This document shows positions 47,326 through 54,650 of a stretch of DNA of 64,000 bases, piece after piece. The notes under the pieces are model-generated. The model made no database searches, was not told the origin of the DNA, and saw only the letters and a list, made by a program, of their open reading frames with translations. Made by a program: the position numbers and the translations under genes. The stretch is from Verrucomicrobia subdivision 3 bacterium UBA693 (GTDB taxonomy: Bacteria > Verrucomicrobiota > Verrucomicrobiia > Limisphaerales > UBA8199): NCBI GenBank assembly GCA_002298785.1, contig DBMR01000022.1, positions 15,737 through 79,736 on the forward strand. The letters run 5' to 3'. Within the stretch, counting starts at the first letter, position 1. Each line of letters opens with the position of its first letter.

Positions 47326-47462
47326 CCCGGTAGGGACGACTTTCACGTCGTCCCTAGAATTATTTCCGTCCACTTCTGGCAAGACTTTCCTTGCGCTCCA
47401 ATACTTCATCCCGCGCGGCTCGGAATATATATGGGGACGACGTGAAAGTCGTCCCTACCGGG
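47326..47462. repeat. Perfect 29-base inverted repeat behind pncB
   Basis: Arms 47326-47354 and 47434-47462 are exact reverse complements and are separated by 79 bases. Each arm is itself palindromic (GGGACGAC...GTCGTCCC). Likely a dispersed small mobile repeat that also acts as a transcription barrier between the convergent pncB and methyltransferase-fusion genes; the rest of the 230-base gap holds nothing else. Confidence 0.8.
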
Positions 47463-47491
47463 CCTCTTTGACTCGAAATACGGTCTGAAAA

Positions 47492-49111
47492 TCAGGTGCT
47501 CAAGGGCTTATCCGCAAAGAGGACCATGTTGGTTGGCGGCCATGGCAGAGGTTCGCCCGAGGGGGCATGCAACGTGACGTGGCCTTCGTAACGGTGCTGC
47601 ACCATCCACGGGTTCGTGTAAACGCGGGAGCCATCCTCGGGGTGGTTCGGGTTTTCGTGGATGCGGAAGCCGGTTTCCTCCAGCACCGCTTTCCACTGAG
47701 CAAAATGCCAGAAACAGAACTCTTCGTGCATCTCGGATTTCCAATTGTCGCAGTAATCCTTTTTCGAGAGGAACTCGGCCGCCTGACGCAGGCTAAGCTT
47801 GAACACCGGTCGCCCCTCGTGCCGCGTGGCTGTGAGCGGAAAGGGGCGCCGGCCATCGAGGAAATCTGCGGCAAACAACGCCAGTCGGGACCGCGTCGAA
47901 AGTTGCCGCAGCCGTTCGGAATCACTCCGGTCAGGTAGGGACGCGTCGGTGGGTGCCAGTTTCTCCCCGTCGCTGTCGGAGCACCAGAGCAGGACCTCCC
48001 GGTCCGCATCATCCGGCCCGACGACATCCCGGATTAGCAAACGGCCGCCGGCTCGCAATTGGCGGAACTTTTCGGCGAGATATCCGCGCACCGACTTTTC
48101 ACCTTCTCCGTAGCTCCACAATTCGTGCAGCGTGCTGTTGCAGATGGTGGTATCGATCGAAGCCGGCTCGAAAATGCGATCGAGCAGGTTGCGGTGGAAG
48201 AAATGCACGTAAGCGCCACCGAATTCCCCGGCCCGCTGGCGCTCGTGAAAGCGGCCGGCGAATTCCGCTGATAAATCGATGCCGAAGAGATCCGAGTCGG
48301 GGAAGTCACGGCTGATTTCCGCCAGCAAGGCTCCATCCGCGCAGCCTTCATCCACGATCCGCCCCGGCCGGATGCCCGATCGAATGTCGAGATACTTGAG
48401 CCGGATGATTCCGTTCAGGCCGCGAGCGTAGGTGCTGTAGTTGCGGGTTTCGGTGAGGCTGCCGTCCTGGTTGGTGAGCGGATCCTGGTAGAGCCGGGCG
48501 AGGCGTTGCGGCACTTCGGGGAAGTCTTCGAAGAGGCTAAGGTGGCTCGGAGCCAGTTGGGTGCGAACCAGCGGACCCGCACGCCAATGCTGGCCGCGCA
48601 CGCCCATCTCGCGGACGAGCGCGATCGGCGTTGCCGGTTTAGGGTCGGGCTCGGCCTGTTCCGCCGGCGCGATGGTGAAGCCGAGCTCCCGGTATAATTG
48701 GATCACCTCCGGCGTCGAGCACAGCACGAGACAATTGTCCGGACGCAGGTTCACGGTTTGCTCGGTTTGGTTGGCAATCTCTTTGATGGTGAAGGCGGCG
48801 AAATTCTGCGTATGCCCGTAATGAGGGATGCCGATCACGCGGAAGCGAAAGGGAATTTGTTGCCGCAGTTCGCGTGCAAACCGGTCCACGCCCATCGCCC
48901 GGACGTGGAACGGCACCGGGTTGAAACGGGAGTTCTCCTGGTTTGCTGAGGTGATGGCGAAAATAATCTCCGTGGGGGAGGCGTCCAGGCGGACAGAGCC
49001 ATGCAGCAGCTCTGCCAGCTCGGCCGGTGGCGCGGCGAGCAACCGCCGGAGATACTCCGCCTGAAAATGCGTATTGACCACGTGGCGCCCCGGAAAGAGC
49101 AGGTAGTTCAT
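47492..49111 (-). CDS. Nucleotidyltransferase-like / SAM methyltransferase fusion
   Basis: 539 aa. Residues about 1-205 look like a nucleotidylyltransferase: LLFPGRHVVNTHFQ resembles the GRFxPxHxGH loop, SANQENSRFNPVPFHVRAMGVDR recalls the N-P-(F/W)...R region of NMN adenylyltransferases, and GPLVRTQLAPS sits where an ISxxxxR motif would be. Residues about 245-500 form a class I methyltransferase: RIVDEGCADGALLAEIS (SAM loop), DLFGIDLSAEF, TICNSTLHELW and LRAGGRLLIRDVVGPDD. Its position between pncB and nrtR suggests an NAD-related role, for instance NaMN/NMN recognition or methylation. The first half's assignment is inference; the second is firm. It diverges from nrtR with the two operators between. 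Confidence 0.7.
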   Translation of the reverse strand: MNYLLFPGRHVVNTHFQAEYLRRLLAAPPAELAELLHGSVRLDASPTEIIFAITSANQENSRFNPVPFHVRAMGVDRFARELRQQIPFRFRVIGIPHYGHTQNFAAFTIKEIANQTEQTVNLRPDNCLVLCSTPEVIQLYRELGFTIAPAEQAEPDPKPATPIALVREMGVRGQHWRAGPLVRTQLAPSHLSLFEDFPEVPQRLARLYQDPLTNQDGSLTETRNYSTYARGLNGIIRLKYLDIRSGIRPGRIVDEGCADGALLAEISRDFPDSDLFGIDLSAEFAGRFHERQRAGEFGGAYVHFFHRNLLDRIFEPASIDTTICNSTLHELWSYGEGEKSVRGYLAEKFRQLRAGGRLLIRDVVGPDDADREVLLWCSDSDGEKLAPTDASLPDRSDSERLRQLSTRSRLALFAADFLDGRRPFPLTATRHEGRPVFKLSLRQAAEFLSKKDYCDNWKSEMHEEFCFWHFAQWKAVLEETGFRIHENPNHPEDGSRVYTNPWMVQHRYEGHVTLHAPSGEPLPWPPTNMVLFADKPLST

Positions 49112-49274
49112 GTGTGGCTTTGTTTAATTCCGGCGAAATTCAGGTCGCACCGCTTTGAGGGAGTGGTGAGCGCGCCGGAGTCCTTGCGCGCGTTGCAAAT
49201 GGTTGCTGGAAGTGAACTCACGCCCGGAAAGCTAGCAAGAAAACCGGCGGAAAACACTTTTTTCAGATCCCCGC

Positions 49275-49304
49275 TTGACATCGTGTGTATGATACACTAT
49301 CAAT
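49275..49304 (+). promoter_or_regulatory. nrtR promoter
   Basis: TTGACA (49275-49280), 17 bases, then TATCAA(T) (49298-49304). The first NrtR-like operator fills the spacer and the second starts at the expected start of transcription, near 49310. The mRNA would have a leader of about 115 bases before the ATG at 49425. Confidence 0.6.
49283..49297. promoter_or_regulatory. Putative NrtR operator 1 at nrtR
   Basis: GTGT-N7-ACAC, read GTGTGTATGATACAC, inside the spacer between the -35 and -10 boxes. It shares 12 of 15 positions and its right flank with the pncB site. It is also placed to act on the divergent methyltransferase-fusion gene, whose start is 171 bases away. Confidence 0.65.
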
Positions 49305-49309
49305 AGAAG

Positions 49310-49324
49310 GTGTAAGGAATACAC
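49310..49324. promoter_or_regulatory. Putative NrtR operator 2 at nrtR
   Basis: GTGT-N7-ACAC, read GTGTAAGGAATACAC, 27 bases downstream of site 1 centre to centre, over the likely transcription start. The centre is less like the other two sites, so it may be weaker. Confidence 0.5.
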
Positions 49325-49383
49325 GAACATGAACGGCGCGATAGATCAGACACGATGGGATCCGGCAGCAGAACTGCTCTGCG

Positions 49384-49424
49384 GAATTCACTGATTCACA
49401 AATTCATTCATTCACTGACTGCAT
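49384..49424. repeat. TCACTGATTCA short repeats before nrtR
   Basis: ATTCACTGATTCA, then ATTCATTCATTCACTGA, directly before the nrtR ATG. The same words recur in each of the next three intergenic gaps, in both orientations. Confidence 0.7.
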
Positions 49425-50114
49425 ATGGCACATACCTACCAATACCCCCGAGCGGCGCTGACTGTGGACTGCGTGGTGTTCGGATTCGATGAGGGCGATC
49501 TCAAGGTGCTGCTGATTCAGCGCGGCCTGGAGCCATTCAAAGGGCGGTGGGCTTTGCCGGGGGGCTTCGTGAAAGTCGAGGAAACCCTCGACGCCGCAGC
49601 CCGGCGGGAACTCGAGGAGGAGGCCGGGTTGACGAACGTCTTTCTCGAACAGCTTTATACGTTTGGCACGGTGGACCGTGATCCCCGAGAGCGTGTGGTG
49701 AGCGTCGCTTACTATGCCTTGGTGGAGCTCTCGCGCCATGCTGCGAAGGCGGCGACCGACGCAGCCAATGCGCGGTGGTTCTCAGTTGCCCAGGTGCCGA
49801 AGCTGGCTTTTGACCATGCGGACATCCTGGAAACAGCCATTGAAAGGTTGAAAGGGAAAGTGAGGTATCAGCCTATCGGATTTGAACTGCTGCCACCCAA
49901 GTTCACGCTGTCCCAGCTACAGCACCTTTACGAGGCGGTGCTGGAGACCAAGCTCGACAAGCGCAATTTCCGGAAGAAGGTCCTGAGCTTTGATCTGCTC
50001 GTGCCGCTGAAGGAAACCCAAATGAGCGGTCGGCATCGACCGGCGCAGTTGTTCGAATTCGACACGGAGAAATACGAGAAGCTGAAAGAACGCGGACTGT
50101 TGTTTGAATTATAA
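49425..50114 (+). CDS. nrtR: NrtR-type Nudix-winged-helix transcriptional regulator
   Basis: 229 aa. The N-terminal Nudix domain (about 8-140) has the Nudix box GGFVKVEETLDAAARRELEEEAGL. A C-terminal winged-helix (about 155-229) reads PPKFTLSQLQHLYEAVLETKLDKRNFRKK, as in NrtR repressors of NAD biosynthesis, which sense ADP-ribose or related compounds. Some relatives are catalytically active ADP-ribose hydrolases; the Nudix box here keeps the catalytic R-E-x-x-E-E, so activity cannot be excluded. Two candidate operators lie at its promoter and one at pncB. It heads a run of NAD-related genes. Confidence 0.85.
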   Translation: MAHTYQYPRAALTVDCVVFGFDEGDLKVLLIQRGLEPFKGRWALPGGFVKVEETLDAAARRELEEEAGLTNVFLEQLYTFGTVDRDPRERVVSVAYYALVELSRHAAKAATDAANARWFSVAQVPKLAFDHADILETAIERLKGKVRYQPIGFELLPPKFTLSQLQHLYEAVLETKLDKRNFRKKVLSFDLLVPLKETQMSGRHRPAQLFEFDTEKYEKLKERGLLFEL

Positions 50115-50124
50115 AACGACCAAC

Positions 50125-50160
50125 GAATCAGTGAATCAATGAATCAGTGAATTAGTGAGT
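50125..50160. repeat. GAATCAGTGA short repeats between nrtR and the four-helix-bundle gene
   Basis: GAATCAGTGAATCAATGAATCAGTGAATTAG-type run. The 15 bases at 50141-50155 (GAATCAGTGAATTAG) are the exact inverse of 50550-50564, so the next gene is bounded by a perfect inverted repeat. Confidence 0.75.
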
Positions 50161-50181
50161 GGAGGAAGGAAGAGAAAATAT

Positions 50182-50553
50182 ATGAGCAAGCTCGAGTTTG
50201 CGGAACAAATGCAGCATCGGACCAAGGCGTTTGCGGTTCGGGCAATTCGATTTTTCGGGAAGTTGCCTAAAACGGAGGAGGCACGAGTCTTGGGGCGACA
50301 ACTGCTGCGCTCTGGGACCTCCGTCGCGGCCAACTATCGTGCCGTCTGCCGTTCCAAATCGGATGGTGATTTCATTTCCAAGATGGGCACGGTCGTGGAA
50401 GAAACGGATGAAACACTGCTTTGGCTTGAACTCCTTGAGGAGGCAAACGTTTGTTCGTCCGAGGCGGTAAGGCCATTGAAGCAGGAATCCGACGAACTTC
50501 TCCGGATGTTCTCAACCTCGCTGAACACGGCTAAACGCAACGCTGGTCGCTAA
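50182..50553 (+). CDS. Four-helix-bundle (S23/IVP-like) protein
   Basis: 123 aa of the four-helix-bundle family related to proteins found in 23S rRNA intervening sequences. Seen: FAEQMQHRTKAFAVRAIRFFGKLPKT, LGRQLLRSGTSVAANYRA, the family signature, and VEETDETLLWLELLEEA. Function unknown. A purine-rich GGAGGAAGGAAGAG precedes ATG 50182; GTG 50155 would add nine residues. The gene is flanked by perfect 15-base inverted repeats and interrupts the NAD-related run, as if inserted as a cassette. Confidence 0.85.
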   Translation: MSKLEFAEQMQHRTKAFAVRAIRFFGKLPKTEEARVLGRQLLRSGTSVAANYRAVCRSKSDGDFISKMGTVVEETDETLLWLELLEEANVCSSEAVRPLKQESDELLRMFSTSLNTAKRNAGR

Positions 50554-50576
50554 TTCACTGATTCACTAATTCAAAC
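50550..50576. repeat. CTAATTCACTGATTC repeat behind the four-helix-bundle gene
   Basis: Positions 50550-50564 are the exact inverse of 50141-50155. The arm overlaps the last bases of the gene's stop codon. Confidence 0.7.
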
Positions 50577-50591
50577 TTCAATCATTTTTTT

Positions 50592-51620
50592 ATGTTTGGC
50601 ATCAAATTCATCAAGGTCCAACCCACCACTTACTTGTTGCAGTATCGCCGCGGGCGGATCGTCCGCGAAGGATTGGGGCTGTCCTTTTTCTATTATGCGC
50701 CGACCACTTCCCTGGTGGCGGTGCCGGTGGCCAGCACGGATACGCCGTTCATTTTCCAGGAAACGACCGCGGACTTTCAATCGGTCACCATCCAGGGGCA
50801 AGTGACCTATCGGGTGAGCAACCCGAAGCAACTGGCGTCTCTGCTGAATTACACGCTGGCGGCGGACGGCGAGAAATACGCCGCGGAAGACCCGGACAAA
50901 CTCCCCGAACGCGTGATCCACCTGGTGAACGTGCTCGCCCGGGCAGCGCTGCAAAAGCTGCCGCTGCGCGAGGCGATCCGGGCTTCGGACGAAGTGGTGC
51001 AGACCATCAAAGACGGCCTGGTCGGCGCGCCGGAGATGGTCTCCCTCGGGTTGGAGGTGCTGGGGTTGTCGATCCTGGCCATCAAGCCGACGCCGGAAAC
51101 GGCGCGGGCGCTGGAGGCCGAGACCCGGGAGACGCTTTTCCGGGAAGCGGACGAGGCCATCTATGCGCGGCGCAATTCGGCCGTGGAACAAGAACGCGCC
51201 ATTAAGGAGAACGAATTGAACACCGAAATCGCCGTCGAGACCAAGAAGCGACAGATCCGCGAGACCCAAATGGACGCCGAGCGGGCGGTGCAGGAAAAGC
51301 AGCACCTGCTCGAGAAAGAAGGGTTGGAGGCCAATATCGGGCTGGAGGATCGGCGGAAAGGCCTCGTGGCCTTGGCGGCTGAAAATGCCAAGGCCGAGGC
51401 CGACGCCCGGGCCTATGGAGTTTCGAGCACGATGAAAGCGCTGGGCAGCGCCGATGCGAAAATCCTGCAAGCACTGGCGAGCACCGGCATGAAGCCAGAG
51501 CAACTCATCGCCTTTGCATTTCAGGAACTGGCCGGCAAAGCCGACAAGATCGGCCAACTCAACATCTCGCCCGACCTGCTCAGGGAACTGATAGGAACGA
51601 AACAATTAGTGAGTAAGTGA
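50592..51620 (+). CDS. SPFH/Band 7 domain protein
   Basis: 342 aa. The SPFH domain covers about 1-190: an N-terminal hydrophobic start, FQSVTIQGQVTYRVSNPKQLASLL and the VLGLSILAIKPTPETARALEAETRE junction. A long charged coiled coil follows (about 180-290), rich in Glu and Lys, and a short helical C-terminus. Such proteins form large oligomeric rings at membranes and often scaffold proteases or other enzymes. Here it lies between nrtR and NAD-related enzymes on the same strand. Unlike typical stomatins, there is no clear N-terminal membrane hairpin; it may sit on the membrane peripherally. Confidence 0.85.
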   Translation: MFGIKFIKVQPTTYLLQYRRGRIVREGLGLSFFYYAPTTSLVAVPVASTDTPFIFQETTADFQSVTIQGQVTYRVSNPKQLASLLNYTLAADGEKYAAEDPDKLPERVIHLVNVLARAALQKLPLREAIRASDEVVQTIKDGLVGAPEMVSLGLEVLGLSILAIKPTPETARALEAETRETLFREADEAIYARRNSAVEQERAIKENELNTEIAVETKKRQIRETQMDAERAVQEKQHLLEKEGLEANIGLEDRRKGLVALAAENAKAEADARAYGVSSTMKALGSADAKILQALASTGMKPEQLIAFAFQELAGKADKIGQLNISPDLLRELIGTKQLVSK

Positions 51621-51665
51621 ATTAGTGAATCAGTGAATTCGACAGTCACTGATTCACTGATTCGG
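51605..51665. repeat. Inverted GAATCAGTGA/TCACTGATTC repeats before the NAD-kinase-like gene
   Basis: GAATCAGTGA near 51627 and TCACTGATTC near 51646 can form a hairpin just before the next gene; further copies lie on either side. It overlaps the last codons of the SPFH gene. Confidence 0.7.
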
Positions 51666-51684
51666 ACTTCATCAATTAATTCGC

Positions 51685-52686
51685 ATGGTACGTTTGACGG
51701 ACAATAAGATCGTCCTGGTGACCCGGCCAACCCGACTGGCGGAGCTGGTCATCCGGTTCAATACCGTGAGCCAGGCCCGGTTCTACGTCGAGCACCAGGG
51801 TGCGGACTTTTCGGATTATCTGCGTGAGGACGAGACCTATCACCAGGCCCTGACCGGGACGCAAGCGGTGCTGGGACGCGTCGGCCGTGTGCAACTCGTG
51901 GACCGGGGTTTTCTGCCGAATTTCGTCTTCGCGCCGGACGACACGGTGGTGACACTGGGGCAGGATGGCCTGGTGGCCAACACGTTGAAATACCTGGATG
52001 GACAGCCGGTGGTGGGGGTTAATCCGGATCCCAAGCGGTGGGACGGTCGCTTGTTGCCGTTCCGGGTGGGCGATCTTCCCCGATTAATGCCGGAGGTTCT
52101 GCTGCGGAAGCGGCCCACGCGCTCGGTCACGATGGCCCGGGCCGAGCTGAACAACGGGCAGACGTTGTATGGCGTGAACGACTTATTCATCGGCCCGAAG
52201 ACGCACAGCTCGGCGCGCTATCTCATTCGCAGCGGCGGGGAAAGTGAAACGCAATCCTCGAGCGGAGTGATCGTGTCGACTGGCATGGGCTCGACTGGGT
52301 GGTTGAAGAGCCTGCTTACCGGGGCGGCGGCGATCAACCAGTTGTCAGGTTCGATGTGGCTGGACCAGGAAGCCGAAGAGGAGTATGAACGCTCCGGTTA
52401 CAGTGAACTTCCTAGCCGTCGGGCGCATCTGAGAGTGCGGACCGAGTTCGCTTGGGATGCCGGCTACCTGCTTTATACCGTGCGTGAGCCTTTCCCCACC
52501 CGGACGACGGGCGCCTCGCTGGTGTTCGGACGCGTCACCCCGGAGACGCCGTTGATCCTGGAATCGCGCATGGCGGAGAACGGGGTGATCTTCAGCGACG
52601 GCATCGAAAAGGACTTTCTGGAATTTAACTCGGGCACAAAAGCGGTCATCAACATCGCCGAACGGAAAGGCGTGCTGGTCGGATGA
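51685..52686 (+). CDS. Divergent NAD-kinase-like protein
   Basis: 333 aa, about the length of NAD kinases, which phosphorylate NAD at the 2' position of the adenosine ribose. The motifs are present but altered: GGDGT reads LGQDGLVANTLKYL with the Asp kept; the NE motif reads VNDLFIGPKTHSSARYLI; and the TPTGSTAY region reads STGMGSTGWLKSL. These changes could shift substrate or remove activity; a role on NAD-derived molecules fits the neighbours. It is 64 bases behind the SPFH gene and 7 bases before pncA. Confidence 0.7.
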   Translation: MVRLTDNKIVLVTRPTRLAELVIRFNTVSQARFYVEHQGADFSDYLREDETYHQALTGTQAVLGRVGRVQLVDRGFLPNFVFAPDDTVVTLGQDGLVANTLKYLDGQPVVGVNPDPKRWDGRLLPFRVGDLPRLMPEVLLRKRPTRSVTMARAELNNGQTLYGVNDLFIGPKTHSSARYLIRSGGESETQSSSGVIVSTGMGSTGWLKSLLTGAAAINQLSGSMWLDQEAEEEYERSGYSELPSRRAHLRVRTEFAWDAGYLLYTVREPFPTRTTGASLVFGRVTPETPLILESRMAENGVIFSDGIEKDFLEFNSGTKAVINIAERKGVLVG

Positions 52687-52693
52687 AGATTTT

Positions 52694-53308
52694 ATGAAAG
52701 CGCTGATACTTGTTGATCTCCAGAATGACTTTTTGCCTGGTGGCGCGCTGGCCGTGCCCGAGGGCCACCAGGTCATCCCGATCGCCAACAAACTGCAAGC
52801 GGTGTTCCCGATTGTTGTCGCCACGCAGGATTGGCATCCGGCCAATCACGGCAGCTTTACGGCCAGTCACCCCGGCAAACAGGTGTTCGAGCAGGTGGAC
52901 CTGAACGGCCTGCCCCAGACTTTGTGGCCGGTGCATTGCGTGCAGGGCACCTGGGGCGCGGAGTTGGCGGCGGCGTTAAACCACGCGGGCATTGCCAAAA
53001 TCTTCCCCAAGGGCACGGACCCGGGCATCGACAGCTACAGCGGACTGTTTGACAACGGACATCGCAAGTCCACCGGTCTGGGGGAATGGCTCAGGGCGCA
53101 AGGCGTCAATGAGGTGTTCCTGTGCGGATTGGCGACAGATTATTGCGTGAAGCACACCGCGCTGGATGCGGCGCAAGTGGGATTCAAGACGCGCTTGATC
53201 CAGGATGCCTGTCGGGGGGTGAACTTGCGTCCGGACGATGTGCAAAGCGCAATCGAGGAGATGAAGCGCGCCGGGGTCGTCATCGTCCAAAGCGCTGAGC
53301 TCGAGTGA
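52694..53308 (+). CDS. pncA: Nicotinamidase
   Basis: Hydrolyses nicotinamide to nicotinate, feeding pncB. 204 aa. Catalytic Asp in LVDLQNDF, Lys in FPKGTDP and Cys in LATDYCVKHT; metal ligands in TQDWHPANHGSF. Full length, with GLATDYCVKHTALDAAQVGF typical of bifunctional nicotinamidase/pyrazinamidases. It starts 7 bases after the NAD-kinase-like gene, and its TGA overlaps the GTG start of the ADP-ribosylglycohydrolase gene. Confidence 0.95.
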   Translation: MKALILVDLQNDFLPGGALAVPEGHQVIPIANKLQAVFPIVVATQDWHPANHGSFTASHPGKQVFEQVDLNGLPQTLWPVHCVQGTWGAELAAALNHAGIAKIFPKGTDPGIDSYSGLFDNGHRKSTGLGEWLRAQGVNEVFLCGLATDYCVKHTALDAAQVGFKTRLIQDACRGVNLRPDDVQSAIEEMKRAGVVIVQSAELE

Positions 53309-54405
53309 AACGTATGAATCCACCGGTGCGAATGAAAACGTCACGCCAGGACCAGCTCGAATCGGCGTTTTGCGGAGTGTTGATTGGCACCGCGGTCGGC
53401 GACGCTTTGGGTCTGCCGGCGGAAAATCTTAGCCCGGCGCGGATTCGCCGTCGCTGGCACGGGGACTGGCGCATGCGCCTGTGCTGTGGTCGGGGAATGA
53501 TCAGCGATGACACCGAGCACACGCTGTTGGTGGCGCAGGCGCTGCTGGCGCATCCGCGGGATGCTGCAGCGTTTCAACGCACGCTCGGCTGGAAGCTGCG
53601 CTGGTGGTTCCTCGCGTTGCCGGGAGGGGTTGGCCTGGCCACGGCGCGGGCGTGCCTGCGGCTTTGGGTGGGATTTCCCGCCCACCGGGCAGGCGTGACC
53701 TCCGCCGGCAGCGGTCCTCCGATGCGCAGCGCCATCCTCGGAGCCTGCTTCGCCGATGATCGGGAAAAGCGGCGGGAATTTGTCCTGGCCAGCTCCCGGT
53801 TGACTCACCGTGGATGGCAGGCGGAGACGGCGGCCCTGGCCGTTGCCGAAAGCGCCGCGCTGGCAGTGCGCGCTCGCAGCCAGCCGGACTCGGCATCGGT
53901 GCTTGAGGAACTTCGGGGTCTGTCCATCGAACCTGAGTGGGTGGGTTTGATGACGGCGATTCAGACCGCCCTGGCCAGTGGACGATCCGTCGCGGAGTTT
54001 GTCCAGGGGCTCGGCCTGGAGCGCGGTGTGACGGGCTACGCCCTGCACGTGGTGCCATTGGCTATATATGGTTGGCTCCGGCATCCGGGTGATTTCCGCG
54101 CGGCCATGACCTCCGTGCTGGATGCTGGAGGCGACACGGACACGGTGGGGGCGATTCTGGGGGCCTTGGCGGGCGCGAGTGGCGGTGTCGAGGCCATTCC
54201 CGCGGAGTGGCGCGACGCCATTTGGGAATGGCCGCGGTCGGTTTCCTTCATGGAACGGGTCGGGAAGCGATTGGCGGAGCAGAGCGTTTGTCCAGAGCCG
54301 CTGGGGTCGGTGCGCATGTTCTGGCCCGGCCAACTCGTGAGGAACATGTTATTTCTGGGTATTATCCTGGCGCACGGTTTCAGGCGAGCAGCCCCGCCAT
54401 ATTGA
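53305..54405 (+). CDS. ADP-ribosylglycohydrolase family protein
   Basis: 366 aa. Removes ADP-ribose from proteins or small molecules in characterised members (DraG, ARH). Di-magnesium motifs are seen: SDDTEHTLLVAQALL near the N-terminus and DAGGDTDTVGAILGALAGA near the C-terminus, with GVLIGTAVGDALG at the start. A stretch around GSGPPMRSAILG replaces the usual NG(A/S)xMR with GPPMR. GTG 53305 overlaps the pncA stop by four bases; ATG 53314 or 53332 are alternatives. The product ADP-ribose is a known ligand class of NrtR, encoded at the head of the same run. Confidence 0.9.
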   Translation: MKRMNPPVRMKTSRQDQLESAFCGVLIGTAVGDALGLPAENLSPARIRRRWHGDWRMRLCCGRGMISDDTEHTLLVAQALLAHPRDAAAFQRTLGWKLRWWFLALPGGVGLATARACLRLWVGFPAHRAGVTSAGSGPPMRSAILGACFADDREKRREFVLASSRLTHRGWQAETAALAVAESAALAVRARSQPDSASVLEELRGLSIEPEWVGLMTAIQTALASGRSVAEFVQGLGLERGVTGYALHVVPLAIYGWLRHPGDFRAAMTSVLDAGGDTDTVGAILGALAGASGGVEAIPAEWRDAIWEWPRSVSFMERVGKRLAEQSVCPEPLGSVRMFWPGQLVRNMLFLGIILAHGFRRAAPPY

Positions 54406-54650
54406 CGCAGGGCTGCCATCAGCACCAATACGCTGAGGGTGTGGTGTTAGTGGCGCAATCGCGGGCCTGCTCGCACAAGTCCCGCAGTTCGTCCCTCCCG
54501 CCCCGCTCGGGTGGAACCTTCCGGGCTTGAGAGTCCGCCACGCCAACGTTGCCCGCGATTCACGATCGCACCCTGTTTTGGGTGAGGGGCTTGCGCCACC
54601 ACGTTTACTCGCTTAAGTTCCGCCAAAATCAACTGGCAAATCGCTGATTT
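54406..54650. other. Intergenic region, no feature seen
   Basis: Nothing I can support: no repeat shared with the rest of the window, no clear terminator and no coding frame. Confidence 0.4.
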
